Shown here in pieces: positions 28,701-36,942 of a DNA stretch of 45,191 nt (its first letter is position 1; each line of letters begins with the position of its first letter). The stretch lies in NCBI GenBank assembly GCA_035532755.1, contig DATKQI010000103.1, positions 1-45,191 of the forward strand, given 5' to 3'. The notes under the pieces were generated by a model. It searched no databases, was not told the DNA's origin, and saw only the letters and a program-made list of their open reading frames with translations. This DNA comes from DATKQI01 sp035532755 (GTDB taxonomy: Bacteria > Pseudomonadota > Alphaproteobacteria > Acetobacterales > Acetobacteraceae). The position numbers and the translations under genes were made by a program.

Positions 28701-29226
28701 CGGTATCGATCAGCACCGCGTCCTCGGTGAACCACCAGTCGCACAGCCGCGTGCCGCCCACGCCGGCCACGGCACCCTGCCCCATCTCGGCCGCCAGCGG
28801 GAATTTCAGGCCGGCGTTGAGCAGTGCCGTGGTCTTGCCCGCGCCCGGTGGGCCGATGATCACGTACCACGGCTGTTCGTACAGATACCCCCGCGACCCG
28901 CGCGCCTTCTTCAGCAATGCCATCGCGGTCGTCAGCTTGTCATGCAGCGCTGCCCGCTCCTCGGCCGAGGCCGCGATGGTGGGATCGACCGGCCCCTCCG
29001 CCACGCCCTTCGCGAGATCGTTTTCGGCCGATCGCTTGCGCCAGCTGACGAACAGGTTGATGCCGAGCCACAGCAGCAGGATCACCGCCACGATCGCGGC
29101 ACGGATGATCACGCTCTGCAGCACCGGAAGGAGCGGCCCGAACACCCAGACCAGCACCGCGAGCAGCGCCACCCCGATGAAGCTGAGGAACCAGCGCGAC
29201 AGCAGGAAGCCGAAGACAGCCTTCAT
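25684..29226 (-). CDS. tssM: T6SS inner-membrane protein TssM (IcmF/ImpL)
   Basis: Start at ATG 29226 (MKAVFGFLLSRWFLSF) follows GGGAGAG; upstream in-frame codons overlap the leader and look non-coding. The 1180-residue protein has two N-terminal membrane spans (about 10-33 and 38-60). A cytoplasmic NTPase-like domain follows with an intact Walker A, GPPGAGKT (125-132), and LIDTAGRY. The third span lies near 430-455 (GFALAALILLGGAGALVA), and then a large periplasmic part with the IcmF-related and C-terminal domains. TssM spans the periplasm to bind the lipoprotein TssJ and partners TssL. An intact Walker A suggests nucleotide binding. A Gly/Ala/Pro-rich insertion in the periplasmic region (about 800-900) is more variable than the rest. 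Confidence 0.94.
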   Translation of the reverse strand: MKAVFGFLLSRWFLSFIGVALLAVLVWVFGPLLPVLQSVIIRAAIVAVILLLWLGINLFVSWRKRSAENDLAKGVAEGPVDPTIAASAEERAALHDKLTTAMALLKKARGSRGYLYEQPWYVIIGPPGAGKTTALLNAGLKFPLAAEMGQGAVAGVGGTRLCDWWFTEDAVLIDTAGRYTTQDSDAAVDKAGWEGFLDLLKRTRARQPLNGVIVAIALSDIATESREERLAHARAIRRRVKELTERLATRIPVYALLTKADLIAGFTEFFDDLDREKRAQVWGTTFPVAKAETGPVAAFAQEFRALVERLNLRVLDRLQAERSPDRRGLIAGFPAQVASLEQPVAEFLAEAFGGSRLDPAPFLRGVYMTSGTQEGTPIDRLTGAMARAFGVDQRRAPSLRPEQGRSYFLGRLLKDVIFGEAMLGALKPAANRRRLVLRGVGFALAALILLGGAGALVASRRANEAEIARTSAALAAYDKTAKGLPLDPVNDSDLPHVVPLLDQARALPYGYDDHTAHGGFGLSQRGKLHAASMLVYRHALERVLLPRLIWRLEAQMRGAIDRPDFLYEATRVYLMLGSQGPLDPSLVEEWMRFDWQAAYPGPSLAPFRADLMRHLAVLLANPLPPIPLDGALVQTARQTFSRVPLSERVYSRIRGSAAAQSVPPWRPSDALGAAGGTLFVRASGKPLTDGIPGFYTKKGFYGVLLPALGNVSKEVASESWVLGKQEEINPASPQMQTLEHDVIARYEQDYQKQWNAMLADIDLRPLTSLGLASQQLYILSSPQSPMKILLQSVTTQLRLSVPPPPPPGTVAAKGGAAAATRKLGGGTAARLKNLLGAQRTAAAAVQAGPPGQEVDATYKPLIDFVGSGPGAPIDLVLTLMNSLQQQIAALAAAPPGGTSAPAVAAGTDPAQMLQAEASRDPQPVARWLSGIAVAGDALRGGGAKQQVAAAFNGAGGPALLCQAAVNGRYPFFADATNEIPIGDFARLFAPGGLLDGFFNTQLRPYVNMSGPNWQVQAVNGVQPPISQGALAQFQRASTIRDLFFAGGGTVPSVQFTITPVSLDAAAQQVTLELGGVTMTYAHGPPRATQITWPGPTGMDHARLVFSPPPPGGTGVLQASGPWALFRLFQQGQLTRGGAAERYMLSFQVGGHQASFEIRAGSVLNPFSPGMLQEFRCPGMP

Positions 29227-29242
29227 AGGATGCGTCTCTCCC

Positions 29243-30604
29243 TCAGCCCTGTCGCTGCAGCACGATTTCGATGCGCCGGTTCTGCTGGCGTCCCGCCGCC
29301 GTCGTGTTCGGGGCGATCGGGTCCGCATCCGCCCGGCCCTCGGCGGCCATCCGCGACGGATCGCCGATGGTGCGCGCCAGGATCGCCATCGCCGCCTGGG
29401 CGCGCGACTTCGAGAGCTGGTAGTTGGACGGGAACTGCACGGTATGGATCGGCTCGTTGTCGGTGTAGCCGATCACCTGCACCCGGCCCGGCTCCTTCTT
29501 CAGCTCCGCCCCGATCTTCTCCAGCAACGGCACACCGGGCGCCTGCACCACCGCGCTGCCGGAACCGAACAGGCCAAGATTGGCGACCCGGATGATCGGC
29601 GTCGTATCCGTCCCGAGCACGCTGACCTGCCCTTTGGCGATCTCCGGGGCGAGGAAGGTGCGCAGGGTGGCCAGCAGATCCGGCTGCGCCGAGGCCGGTG
29701 GTGGCGGTGGCGGCTGCACCGGGGCTGCGCGAACGATCGCCGGCATCCGCGCCGGCGGAGCGGCCAGCATCGTCTCGAACACGCGATCGGACCGGCCGTT
29801 CAGCGTGGCCGAGAACCAGGCATACAGCCCGCCCACAATGGCGAGCGCGACCACCCAGGCAACCCACACCGGCACCGGCGCCCGCGCCGGGCGATAGGCC
29901 GCGGCCACGCCTTTCCAATGCGGCGACAGATCCGGCTCGGTTGCCCCGCGCTGGCGCACGATCAGCGCATAGGTTTCCTCGCGCAGCCGGTCGATTTCGG
30001 CCGGTCCGCGCGGCGAGAGCCGGTAGCGGCCCATGTAGCCGAGCGACAGGCACAGATACATCAGTTCGATCACCGGCAGGAACAGGCCGGGATTCTGCCG
30101 CATCTGCGTGAGCACATCGAAGAAGCGCTCGCCGCTGCGCACCTCCTGATGGAAGGTGGAAACCAGCGAGCGCGCCGCCCACCCCCCCTGGCTGCCCCAG
30201 GGGGTCGCCAGCACCACATCGTCAAGGCTCGCGCACAACGCATAATGCGCCGGCCGCAACTGCTCCATCGCCACGCCGCCGGAGCGTGCCGACTGTTCGA
30301 AATTGCGGACCTCGCGCACCGCCCGTTCGCGCAGGTCGCCCGCGTCCGGCTGGCTCAGCGTGTTGCGCAGCCTGGCCAGAAGCTGCAGCAGCGGGGCGGC
30401 CGCCGCGGCCAGGGGCGACGTGCCGATGGAGAGATTCTCCGCCCCTTCGGCCACGGCGGGCGGCGCGTCGCGAAACACCGGCTGTGCGCCGGAAGCCTGG
30501 GGCGCCGAGGCCGGGGCCGCCGGCCGTCGGCCGCCCGGCGCAGGGCGGATCACCGTCCGGTCGCTGTCGTCCGGCTCCGAGAACGGATTGTCACCGCCGC
30601 TCAT
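29243..30604 (-). CDS. tssL: T6SS inner-membrane protein TssL (DotU/ImpK) with C-terminal OmpA domain
   Basis: The 453-residue protein begins with an acidic segment containing DRTVIRP (T17). The DotU domain follows (NFEQSARSGGVAMEQLRPAHYALCASLDDVVLATPWG, LVSTFHQEVRSGERFFDVL, LFLPVIELMYLCLSLGYMGRYR). One membrane span lies near 245-265 (VWVAWVVALAIVGGLYAWF), then a Pro-rich linker. A periplasmic OmpA-like domain ends the protein (IGYTDNEP, NYQLSKSRAQAAMAIL, GRADADPIAPN...NRRIEI). The OmpA domain should fix the membrane complex to peptidoglycan. The N-terminal Thr is a candidate PpkA target read by the FHA protein, as reported for Agrobacterium TssL. It lies 18 nt after tssK and 16 nt before tssM. 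Confidence 0.94.
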   Translation of the reverse strand: MSGGDNPFSEPDDSDRTVIRPAPGGRRPAAPASAPQASGAQPVFRDAPPAVAEGAENLSIGTSPLAAAAAPLLQLLARLRNTLSQPDAGDLRERAVREVRNFEQSARSGGVAMEQLRPAHYALCASLDDVVLATPWGSQGGWAARSLVSTFHQEVRSGERFFDVLTQMRQNPGLFLPVIELMYLCLSLGYMGRYRLSPRGPAEIDRLREETYALIVRQRGATEPDLSPHWKGVAAAYRPARAPVPVWVAWVVALAIVGGLYAWFSATLNGRSDRVFETMLAAPPARMPAIVRAAPVQPPPPPPASAQPDLLATLRTFLAPEIAKGQVSVLGTDTTPIIRVANLGLFGSGSAVVQAPGVPLLEKIGAELKKEPGRVQVIGYTDNEPIHTVQFPSNYQLSKSRAQAAMAILARTIGDPSRMAAEGRADADPIAPNTTAAGRQQNRRIEIVLQRQG

Positions 30605-30622
30605 GCCACCCTCCCCCTCCAG

Positions 30623-31954
30623 CTAGCCGCGAATCGCCCACAATTCCACGCGCAGATTGGGAAAATCGCCCGACACGTGAATCGCGAACCCGCCGGATGC
30701 CTGCATCTGTTGCCAGTGTGGACTGTTCCGGTCCAGTTCGAAATAGGTCGCGCCCGCATAGAATGGAATCTGTCGCGGCGCCACCGGCAACGGCCGCACC
30801 GCAATTCCCGGCAGCGCCACGTTCACCAGTTCGCGGATCTGTTCCACCGCACCGATCTTCACCTGCGCGGGGAACAGCCGGCGCATCGTCTCGGTCGGCA
30901 CATCGGCCTGCACCGACAGCACGAAGGTCGAGCCGCGCAGGATGTTACGATCGACGATCGGGCCGACACGCACGCCATAACCCCGTTCCTGCAAGGGGAT
31001 CGCCACCGCCGTCTGCTCGATCACCGCCGAGAGCGAGCGCCGCAGATCCGCGACCACGGGGGCGAAGCTGCGCTGCAGATCGTCATGCCGGTATGCCGGA
31101 TAAGCGTTCGGCCGGCGCGTCGCCTCGGTGAAGGTCGCGAATTCGCCGGCCATCTGGATCAGCGCGGCATACAGCTCTTCAGGGTGCATGTTCGCCGCAT
31201 CCGCCCAGTGGCTCAGCAGCTTCTGCCAACTGTTGATCGATTGCAGCAGCATGAAGTCCGCCACTTCCGCCACCCCGCGGGAGCCGGGGGCGGTCAGCCG
31301 CGCCGCCAGCGCCTCGCCGCGCTGGTTGAGCATTCCCGCCAGTTCGGCGACCAGTCCCGCGAGCGGCGGCGCGGCGGAACAGACCAGTGCGGGCGGAATC
31401 CATCGATCATCCAGGCTGGCGCGGCGATCGGCGGCCACCTCCACCACCCGCGCCAGCCCGATGCACAGGTACCCGGCACGGTCCTCCGTCTCCAGCATGT
31501 AGCGCAGCCGCAGCCGTCCCACCTGCAATTCCGCCGGTTGCGGAGAGGCCGAATGGGTGTCGAACACCTCGAACCCGCGCAACCCGTAGCGGCCTTCCAC
31601 CGCGTCGCCCTCGGCGGTAATCTCCACCGCCCCCGCTTGGCGGATCGGCAACGCGAGAAACACCACGGCGTTACGGGCGCTTTCCGGCAGTTCCAGCGGC
31701 TTAGGATGGTCGGTTTCGCCAGGGATGGAAAACGGCGTGCCGTCCTCGAACACCCCGGCCGCCGAGGATATGGCGAAGCGGCCGGTGGCCAGCAGGTCAC
31801 GGTCGATCGCCATCTCCGTCATGCCCCAGGGGTGCGGCCGCAACGCCGCCCCTCTGGCACGTACCAAACTCTCCAGCCAGCGGTCCTGTTGCTGGAAATG
31901 CTGGGCACGGAGGAACATCCCTTCCTGCCAGACGACGCGATTGGTCCACGTCAT
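30623..31954 (-). CDS. tssK: T6SS baseplate-membrane adaptor TssK (ImpJ)
   Basis: ATG 31954 gives the family N-terminus (VVWQEGMFLRAQHFQQQDRWLESL); a TTG at 31978 would only add eight residues. The 443-residue protein keeps the usual TssK segments. These include HPWGMTEMAIDRDLLATGRFAI, the DGTPFSIP loop, SWQKLLSHWADAANMHPEELYAALIQMAGEFATF and the C-terminal IPFYAGATYFELDRNSPHW. TssK links the baseplate to the TssL/TssM cytoplasmic domains. It lies between tssJ (74 nt gap) and tssL (18 nt). Confidence 0.94.
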   Translation of the reverse strand: MTWTNRVVWQEGMFLRAQHFQQQDRWLESLVRARGAALRPHPWGMTEMAIDRDLLATGRFAISSAAGVFEDGTPFSIPGETDHPKPLELPESARNAVVFLALPIRQAGAVEITAEGDAVEGRYGLRGFEVFDTHSASPQPAELQVGRLRLRYMLETEDRAGYLCIGLARVVEVAADRRASLDDRWIPPALVCSAAPPLAGLVAELAGMLNQRGEALAARLTAPGSRGVAEVADFMLLQSINSWQKLLSHWADAANMHPEELYAALIQMAGEFATFTEATRRPNAYPAYRHDDLQRSFAPVVADLRRSLSAVIEQTAVAIPLQERGYGVRVGPIVDRNILRGSTFVLSVQADVPTETMRRLFPAQVKIGAVEQIRELVNVALPGIAVRPLPVAPRQIPFYAGATYFELDRNSPHWQQMQASGGFAIHVSGDFPNLRVELWAIRG

Positions 31955-32028
31955 GATGTACTGCGCATTCCCTTGCAACCGGTATCGTCAGCAGAACAAC
32001 CGAGCGTAGCAGATCGCCCCGGCGCGCG

Positions 32029-32490
32029 TCAGCCCGCAGAGAGCTTGGCGACGATGCCCGCGGTGGTCAGCATCAGCTTGGTCGGCCCGCTCGCCGCGGC
32101 GGCGGCATGCACGCGCCAGGTGGCGTGGTCGATATCGCGGAACAGCACGGCGATGCCGATGGCCTGCACGCCCGCGTGCAGCGTGCGGGTGATCACCCGC
32201 TTTTGCCCGGGCGCGATCACGAACTGCTCGGACGGCACGGCTTCCTGCTGGCCGAGCGTCGCCGCCTCGTGGTCGATCAGCGAAAACACGTCCGCGCTTT
32301 CGAAGCTGCCGGTGGCGGAAAGCTGGTACAGTCGCACGGCGACCGGAGCGGGTTGCCCGGCTGTGTCCGGGTTCTGGTTGGCCCCGGCATTGATGGTGAG
32401 CGTCAGCACCCCCGGTGCCGCCGGCCCGGAGGCGCAGCCCGCGGCGAGCAGCACGGGCAGCAGGGACACAATGGTACGGCGCGTAATCAT
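32029..32490 (-). CDS. tssJ: T6SS outer-membrane lipoprotein TssJ
   Basis: The 153-residue protein has a lipoprotein signal with lipobox L-A-A-G-C19, followed by a short beta-sandwich-like domain (LTLTINAGANQNPD, VAVRLYQLSATGSFESADVFSLID, EQFVIAPGQKRVITRTL). TssJ anchors TssM to the outer membrane. Its ATG overlaps the tagH stop (ATGA). Some alphaproteobacterial T6SS clusters lack a recognisable TssJ, so its presence makes this cluster complete. Confidence 0.92.
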   Translation of the reverse strand: MITRRTIVSLLPVLLAAGCASGPAAPGVLTLTINAGANQNPDTAGQPAPVAVRLYQLSATGSFESADVFSLIDHEAATLGQQEAVPSEQFVIAPGQKRVITRTLHAGVQAIGIAVLFRDIDHATWRVHAAAAASGPTKLMLTTAGIVAKLSAG

Positions 32491-34046
32491 CCGGTCTTCT
32501 CCTTCGCAGCAGCTTCGTCCATGGCCTGTTCATAGGCGCGGGCGAAGGCCTTGCCAAACACGCTGTCGAAGTCGTCGGCAAGCGCCTGGGTCACGCTCGC
32601 GTGCAGTTTCTCGAATGCGTCCCACGCGCGTGCCTTCTTCTGCGCCGGCATCAGCGACAAGCCGCCGCCCTGCTCGGCTGCCGCCCGCAAAGCCGCCGGA
32701 TCAAGCCGCGCCAGCAGCGCCCGCGCCGCCGCCTGGGTCGCCGCCATCGAGGCGAGTTCGTGCAGCCGGATATCGCGCAGCGCGTCGGCGACAGCTTCGG
32801 CCGCCGCCATATCCGTGCGCCGGCCGGCACCCAGCAAGGCCGCCAGCGCGTCGTCGTCCCCAGCGGAGAACTTGAGGGGGTTGTTGCCGCGCGCGCGGAT
32901 CATGGTCTGCTCGATCCGGAACTCGCCCTTGATCGCCGCGCGCGCTATCAGCACCTGCCGCAGCCCGCCAACCATGGCCCGGAATGTCGCGCCCAGCGCC
33001 GCCATCGCCGCTGCCGGATCGGCCGGTCGCACATCCTCCATGCCGGCTCCGCGCAGGAATGCATCCAGCAGATCGGAGGACGCAGCGCGCTGCGGAGAAG
33101 GACCGGCCGGCGGCGTAACGGGAGGCGCCACCACCGGAGACGGCACCGGCACCACTGGCGGTGCTTCGGCAAAGGGTGACGCGATGGCCGGCTCGGCAAA
33201 CGGGGATGAGGGCGGCGGCATCGGCGCCGAGCCGGCAAGCGGATCGGCCGGGAGCGAAGCCGGCACCAGTGTTGGCGGTGGCGCGAACGCCGACGCGGTG
33301 GGTGGCAGCGCAGCAGGCGGTGCTGGCGCGGGCGAGGGTGCAGCGGCGGGAGCCATCGGCACCGCCCGCCCGAAATCCCAGTCGTCGGGCAAGGCAGTGG
33401 CGGGCGGGGGCGGTGGGCGAAATGCATCCGAGAACGACGGCGTGTGGTCGGCCTGGGTCGGCCCGGTGAAAGGCGCATCGCCGGGTTCCGGCGCCAGCGG
33501 ATCGAAATCCGCCGGCAGGTTGATCGACGGAGCACCCAGGCCCGGCACCTGGTCGCCCCCAAGCAACGGATCATCGCCGAACCCAAGCCCGGTTGGCGAG
33601 GTGCCGCGAGAGGACGTGACAGGCTGGCCGAACGGGTCATCGCCAAACGGATCATGCACGGCCCCGCGCCCCGCCGGCCCCGTGGCTGGCGTGCCGAAAC
33701 CGCCGCCGAAGCCGCCACCCATGCCGGCCGTCTCGGCAATCCGCACCTCGATCTCGTAGGCGCCCAGCCGCAGGCGGTCGCCATCCCGCAAATCCCGCAC
33801 CGCGCCGCCCCCCACGGGGTCGGCATCGCGGTTGAGGAATGTGCCGTTCGTGCTGGTATCCGCGATCTGCCAGCCGCCGGCACGGAAGGCGATCACGCAA
33901 TGCCGCTTCGACAGATGCCGGTCGGGGTCCGCCAGCACCCAGTCGTTATCCGGCCCGCGGCCGATGCTGAATTCGCCACCTGAAACCTGCCGTGTTTCCG
34001 GCGGCACCGCATCCGGGCAGCGCAGCATGCTCAGTGTCAGGCTCAT
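32487..34046 (-). CDS. tagH: T6SS FHA-domain protein TagH/Fha (ImpI)
   Basis: The 519-residue protein has an N-terminal forkhead-associated domain with the phosphothreonine-binding set G-R30, S46-K-R-H49 and S-T-N67-G-T. A long Pro/Ala/Asp-rich, low-complexity linker (about 105-330) follows. It contains repeated DPFG/DDPFGQP/DPLLGG-like pieces and strings of PAPAP. The C-terminal ~190 residues form the T6SS-specific helical domain (LLDAFLRGAGMEDV, RAAIKGEFRIEQTMIRARGNNPLKFS, LMPAQKKARAWDAFEKLHASVTQALADDFDSVFGKAFARAYEQAM). It should read threonine phosphorylation by the PpkA-like kinase and recruit tube-assembly parts. It starts 4 nt after PAAR and overlaps tssJ. Confidence 0.92.
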   Translation of the reverse strand: MSLTLSMLRCPDAVPPETRQVSGGEFSIGRGPDNDWVLADPDRHLSKRHCVIAFRAGGWQIADTSTNGTFLNRDADPVGGGAVRDLRDGDRLRLGAYEIEVRIAETAGMGGGFGGGFGTPATGPAGRGAVHDPFGDDPFGQPVTSSRGTSPTGLGFGDDPLLGGDQVPGLGAPSINLPADFDPLAPEPGDAPFTGPTQADHTPSFSDAFRPPPPPATALPDDWDFGRAVPMAPAAAPSPAPAPPAALPPTASAFAPPPTLVPASLPADPLAGSAPMPPPSSPFAEPAIASPFAEAPPVVPVPSPVVAPPVTPPAGPSPQRAASSDLLDAFLRGAGMEDVRPADPAAAMAALGATFRAMVGGLRQVLIARAAIKGEFRIEQTMIRARGNNPLKFSAGDDDALAALLGAGRRTDMAAAEAVADALRDIRLHELASMAATQAAARALLARLDPAALRAAAEQGGGLSLMPAQKKARAWDAFEKLHASVTQALADDFDSVFGKAFARAYEQAMDEAAAKEKTG

Positions 34047-34050
34047 CGTC

Positions 34051-34341
34051 TCAGCCGCCGATCAGAACAGTGGGAGCGCCCAGGACAATCACGCCGCCAT
34101 GGCCGCAATTGTCACCCATGCGGGCGGCCGGCAGGCTACCGACCAGGACGGTCGCCGAACCCTTGGCGATCATGTCCGGCGGACCGACGCACACCGCCTG
34201 GTCCGTCGCCCGCGCCTGCGGCAACGAGCAGGTCAGCACCGTCGGCAGCCCCTTCACGATCGGGCCACCCACATGCGGCACGATGCCGGTGACGGCGGGG
34301 CACACATGCATATCGGTCATTCGCGCAGCGGGCTGTCCCAT
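34051..34341 (-). CDS. PAAR-domain spike tip protein
   Basis: ATG 34341 overlaps the preceding stop (TGATG) and follows GGAGGAG; a GTG one codon upstream is the alternative. The 96-residue product is only a PAAR domain. PAARMTDMHVCPAV, PHVGGPIVKGLPTV, the repeated PTVL.CSLPQAR and TVLVGSLPAARMGD segments, and CGHGG supply the Cys/His zinc ligands. It sharpens the VgrG spike. No toxin domain is fused, so any effector must be carried by another route. Confidence 0.92.
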   Translation of the reverse strand: MGQPAARMTDMHVCPAVTGIVPHVGGPIVKGLPTVLTCSLPQARATDQAVCVGPPDMIAKGSATVLVGSLPAARMGDNCGHGGVIVLGAPTVLIGG

Positions 34342-34934
34342 CACTCCTCCTCGGGCGGCAGCCGGCCCGAACCGCCGGCGGCGATGTCACGCGCGCTCTC
34401 GAGGAACCGCACGAGCCGGGCCTTCTGCCGCTCGGGCCGGGCACGCACGGCCGCGAGCGCGATCGCCCCGGCCACCGCAGTGCCCGCCAGATGCGGCGCC
34501 GGCGGAACGACGGGTTGCCCGAGCGGCGACATCGAATCCCCGCTCCAGAACGCGCCCACGGCGGCCCAGGCTTCCGGGGTGGCGAAGCCGGCCACCTGCG
34601 CCTGCTCCATTGCCTGGCGGCGAAGTGCATCGGTCTGCTTGCGCACCCACATCTCCGCCGCCTCCCGCGCCGCAAGGTCGGCCGGCGGCAGCGTTTCCGG
34701 CGCGGTATGGAGCGCGCACATGCAGGCCCACCAGACCGCTTCGCGCTTCGGCAGCGCATGGGCCACCAGCCGCGACGCCTCCACCATGAACCCGTCCTGG
34801 ACCAGCCGCAGCAGGGCGGCCGGAACCTCCTCGCATTCAGCCACGGCCTCGGCCGCCGGCGGCGGCAGATCAAGGCGGGAGGCCACCTCGTCGAGGCGGC
34901 TTGCAGCAAGCTTGGGCAGTGCCAATCCGCTCAT
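34341..34934 (-). CDS. VgrG/PAAR-linked conserved protein (DUF6931-like)
   Basis: The 197-residue protein is mostly alpha-helical and has no signal peptide. The central REAVWWACMCALHTAPE and EAAEMWVRKQTDALRRQAMEQAQVAGFATPEAWAAVGAFWSGDSMSPLGQP segments resemble a family I associate with DUF6931, found beside vgrG and PAAR genes. That name is from memory and has medium certainty. A short hydrophobic AGTAVAGAIALAAV helix precedes a basic C-terminus. Its position, 7 nt after vgrG and overlapping PAAR, is where loading adaptors (DUF4123, DUF2169, DUF1795) sit in other systems, so a spike-loading role is a reasonable inference. No catalytic motif is seen. Confidence 0.7.
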   Translation of the reverse strand: MSGLALPKLAASRLDEVASRLDLPPPAAEAVAECEEVPAALLRLVQDGFMVEASRLVAHALPKREAVWWACMCALHTAPETLPPADLAAREAAEMWVRKQTDALRRQAMEQAQVAGFATPEAWAAVGAFWSGDSMSPLGQPVVPPAPHLAGTAVAGAIALAAVRARPERQKARLVRFLESARDIAAGGSGRLPPEEE

Positions 34935-34941
34935 CGCCGGC

Positions 34942-36942
34942 CTAGTTCAGCATGATGATGCCGCCCTTCAGGGTCAGCATACCATCACCTTTCACCGTGG
35001 CCATCGGCCCCTTCGCCTCCAGCATCGTTTCCGCCGCAATCTTCACCATCATGCCCTTGATCTCGACACCTTCGGGCGAGATCTTGATGCTGTTGCCACC
35101 CACAGTCATCTCGATCGAGGTGACCGCGGTCATCTTGATCGCTCCGCTCGAAGCGTCGATCTTGATGTCCCCGGTCTTTGACGTGAGGGCGTAATTCCCC
35201 ATCACCGTCGTCGTCATCTTGCCTTGCGAGACATCGGTACTCCAGTCCCCGGCCTTTACCACGAGCGCGTCGTGGCCCTTCGTCACCTCGACGTCCCGGT
35301 TCTGGGAGACCGTGACCTTCTGGTTGTTGCCGATGCTGACGGTCTCGTCCTTCGTCACGTCCTTGATCCGGCAGTTGAGCACTTTCAGCGTCTGATCATG
35401 CTCAACCTCGGTGAGGTAGTCCTTCTGCGCATGCAGGAAGACCAGTTCGTTCCCCTTCTTGTCGTCGAAGGTGAATTCCGAGAAATCCGCCGCGCCGCCC
35501 TTCAGGGAGGAGCGTGTGCGCAGCCCGCTTTTGGTCTTGTCGGCCGACGCATAGATCGGCGCCATCTGGCCGTTGTACAGCCCGCCGATCACCACCGGCC
35601 GATCGGGATCGCCGTCAAGGAAGGCAACCGCCACCTCGGTTCCGATGCGCGGCAGGAACTGCGCACCCCAGCCGTTCCCCGCCCAAGGCTGCACCACCCG
35701 CACCCATACCGAGCCGTCCGGCGTGGTGTCGTTGCGATGGTCCCAGAAGAACTTGACCTTCACCCGCGCCAGATCGTCGGTGTAGATCTCCTCGCCCGCC
35801 GGGCCGATCACCACGGCGGCATAGATGCCGTCCATCTTCGGCCGCGGCACCACAACCGGCTGGCGCCAGGTCTGCGTCGCATCGAAAGCGACGAAGCTGT
35901 TGCCGTAGTCGCTGCCCTCCCCGCCGGTCGCCGCCCATGTCTGGTCGATCGCATGATGCACCACGGCGCGCAGCACGAAGCTCTTGCCGTCATCGGCGGA
36001 AAGGGCGGCCTTCTGCAGGGTGAATTTACCGCCCGGATACAGCAGCGGATTGTACCCCGCCCCCTCCCACAGCATTGCCGCTGCCTCTGCGGCTTCGATG
36101 CGCCGCCGCGCGCGGGATTCCACGTCCGCCGGCGCATAGTTCAGCGCCGGCCAATGGAACACCGGCCGCGTGGACACGCCGGAGGCTGTCAGAACGGTAT
36201 TCACGCTCTTGTCGAGCGCCTTGCTCGGGGCCGTGGGGTCGTAGTCGTTCAGTTCCACCTTGCCGTACGCCGTCGGGGCCACCGGCCGCATCGCGGAGAG
36301 GAACTGCGGCGCACGTTGATTGGCGGTGAGCACCAGGGAGCAGCCTGGAATATCCTTGAATGCGGTGTTCGAATTGCCCACTACCAGCGTATGCTTGGCT
36401 TGCGTGTGCTCGAAGAAATAGAAATAGCCTTCTTCTTCCATCAGCCGCGTAGCGAACTGTAGGTTCGTCTCGTTGTACTGCATGGTGAACACGCGCGGCG
36501 TGGCACTGCCCTGCAGCCGCCATTCCAGATCGGTCACCCCCGCGTCCTGGAACAGCAGAGACAGGATGTCTTTCGTGGATTTGTTCTCGAAGACCCGGCA
36601 ATCCTCGGTCTGGCTCATGAACCAGAGCTTCGGCACCACCTCGGCCCGATAGCCCCAGAAGCCGGGTTTGGCCGGCCCGGTCGCGGTGAACGAGCGCACG
36701 ATGCCGTTGAAGAGCCGCCGGTTCGCCGCGGCTTCGCTGCGCTGATACACACCCAGGCATACCATCTTGTCCAGCAGCGCATCGCCGGCGATGGCCAGCT
36801 CGGTCGAGACCATGTCGATCTGGAACAGGAACGGCTCGCTGATCCCTTCCTGCGCCTGAAACGAGATCGGGACCAGCACATCCGGCCCGAGCGGCGTGCT
36901 CATCGACAGGAAGGCGTTGTCGCGCGAGATGGTGCCGCTCAC
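34942..36942 (-). CDS. vgrG: T6SS spike protein VgrG (TssI)
   Basis: The 666-residue protein starts at GTG 36942. N-terminal gp27-like domains are visible (LSMSTPLGPDVLVPISFQAQEGISEPFLFQIDM, FWGYRAEVVPKLWFMSQTEDCRVFENKSTKDIL, YNETNLQFATRLMEEEGYFYFFEH). They are followed by the gp5 OB-fold (ARVKVKFFWDHRNDTTPDGSVWVRVVQPWAGNGWGAQFLPRIGTEVAVAFLDGDPDRPVVIGGLYNG). The C-terminus is a regular beta-helix needle (repeating NQKVTVSQNRDVEVTKG-type strands) ending GGIIMLN. There is no extra effector domain. It heads block 3, with at most one doubtful small frame before it. Confidence 0.95.
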   Translation of the reverse strand: MSGTISRDNAFLSMSTPLGPDVLVPISFQAQEGISEPFLFQIDMVSTELAIAGDALLDKMVCLGVYQRSEAAANRRLFNGIVRSFTATGPAKPGFWGYRAEVVPKLWFMSQTEDCRVFENKSTKDILSLLFQDAGVTDLEWRLQGSATPRVFTMQYNETNLQFATRLMEEEGYFYFFEHTQAKHTLVVGNSNTAFKDIPGCSLVLTANQRAPQFLSAMRPVAPTAYGKVELNDYDPTAPSKALDKSVNTVLTASGVSTRPVFHWPALNYAPADVESRARRRIEAAEAAAMLWEGAGYNPLLYPGGKFTLQKAALSADDGKSFVLRAVVHHAIDQTWAATGGEGSDYGNSFVAFDATQTWRQPVVVPRPKMDGIYAAVVIGPAGEEIYTDDLARVKVKFFWDHRNDTTPDGSVWVRVVQPWAGNGWGAQFLPRIGTEVAVAFLDGDPDRPVVIGGLYNGQMAPIYASADKTKSGLRTRSSLKGGAADFSEFTFDDKKGNELVFLHAQKDYLTEVEHDQTLKVLNCRIKDVTKDETVSIGNNQKVTVSQNRDVEVTKGHDALVVKAGDWSTDVSQGKMTTTVMGNYALTSKTGDIKIDASSGAIKMTAVTSIEMTVGGNSIKISPEGVEIKGMMVKIAAETMLEAKGPMATVKGDGMLTLKGGIIMLN

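Noticed and set aside
28727..32875. Plus-strand 1382-codon open frame opposite tssM, tssL, tssK, tssJ and tagH
   Set aside because: Five clear T6SS genes lie on the other strand; the frame has no domains and low-complexity His/Arg/Gln content.
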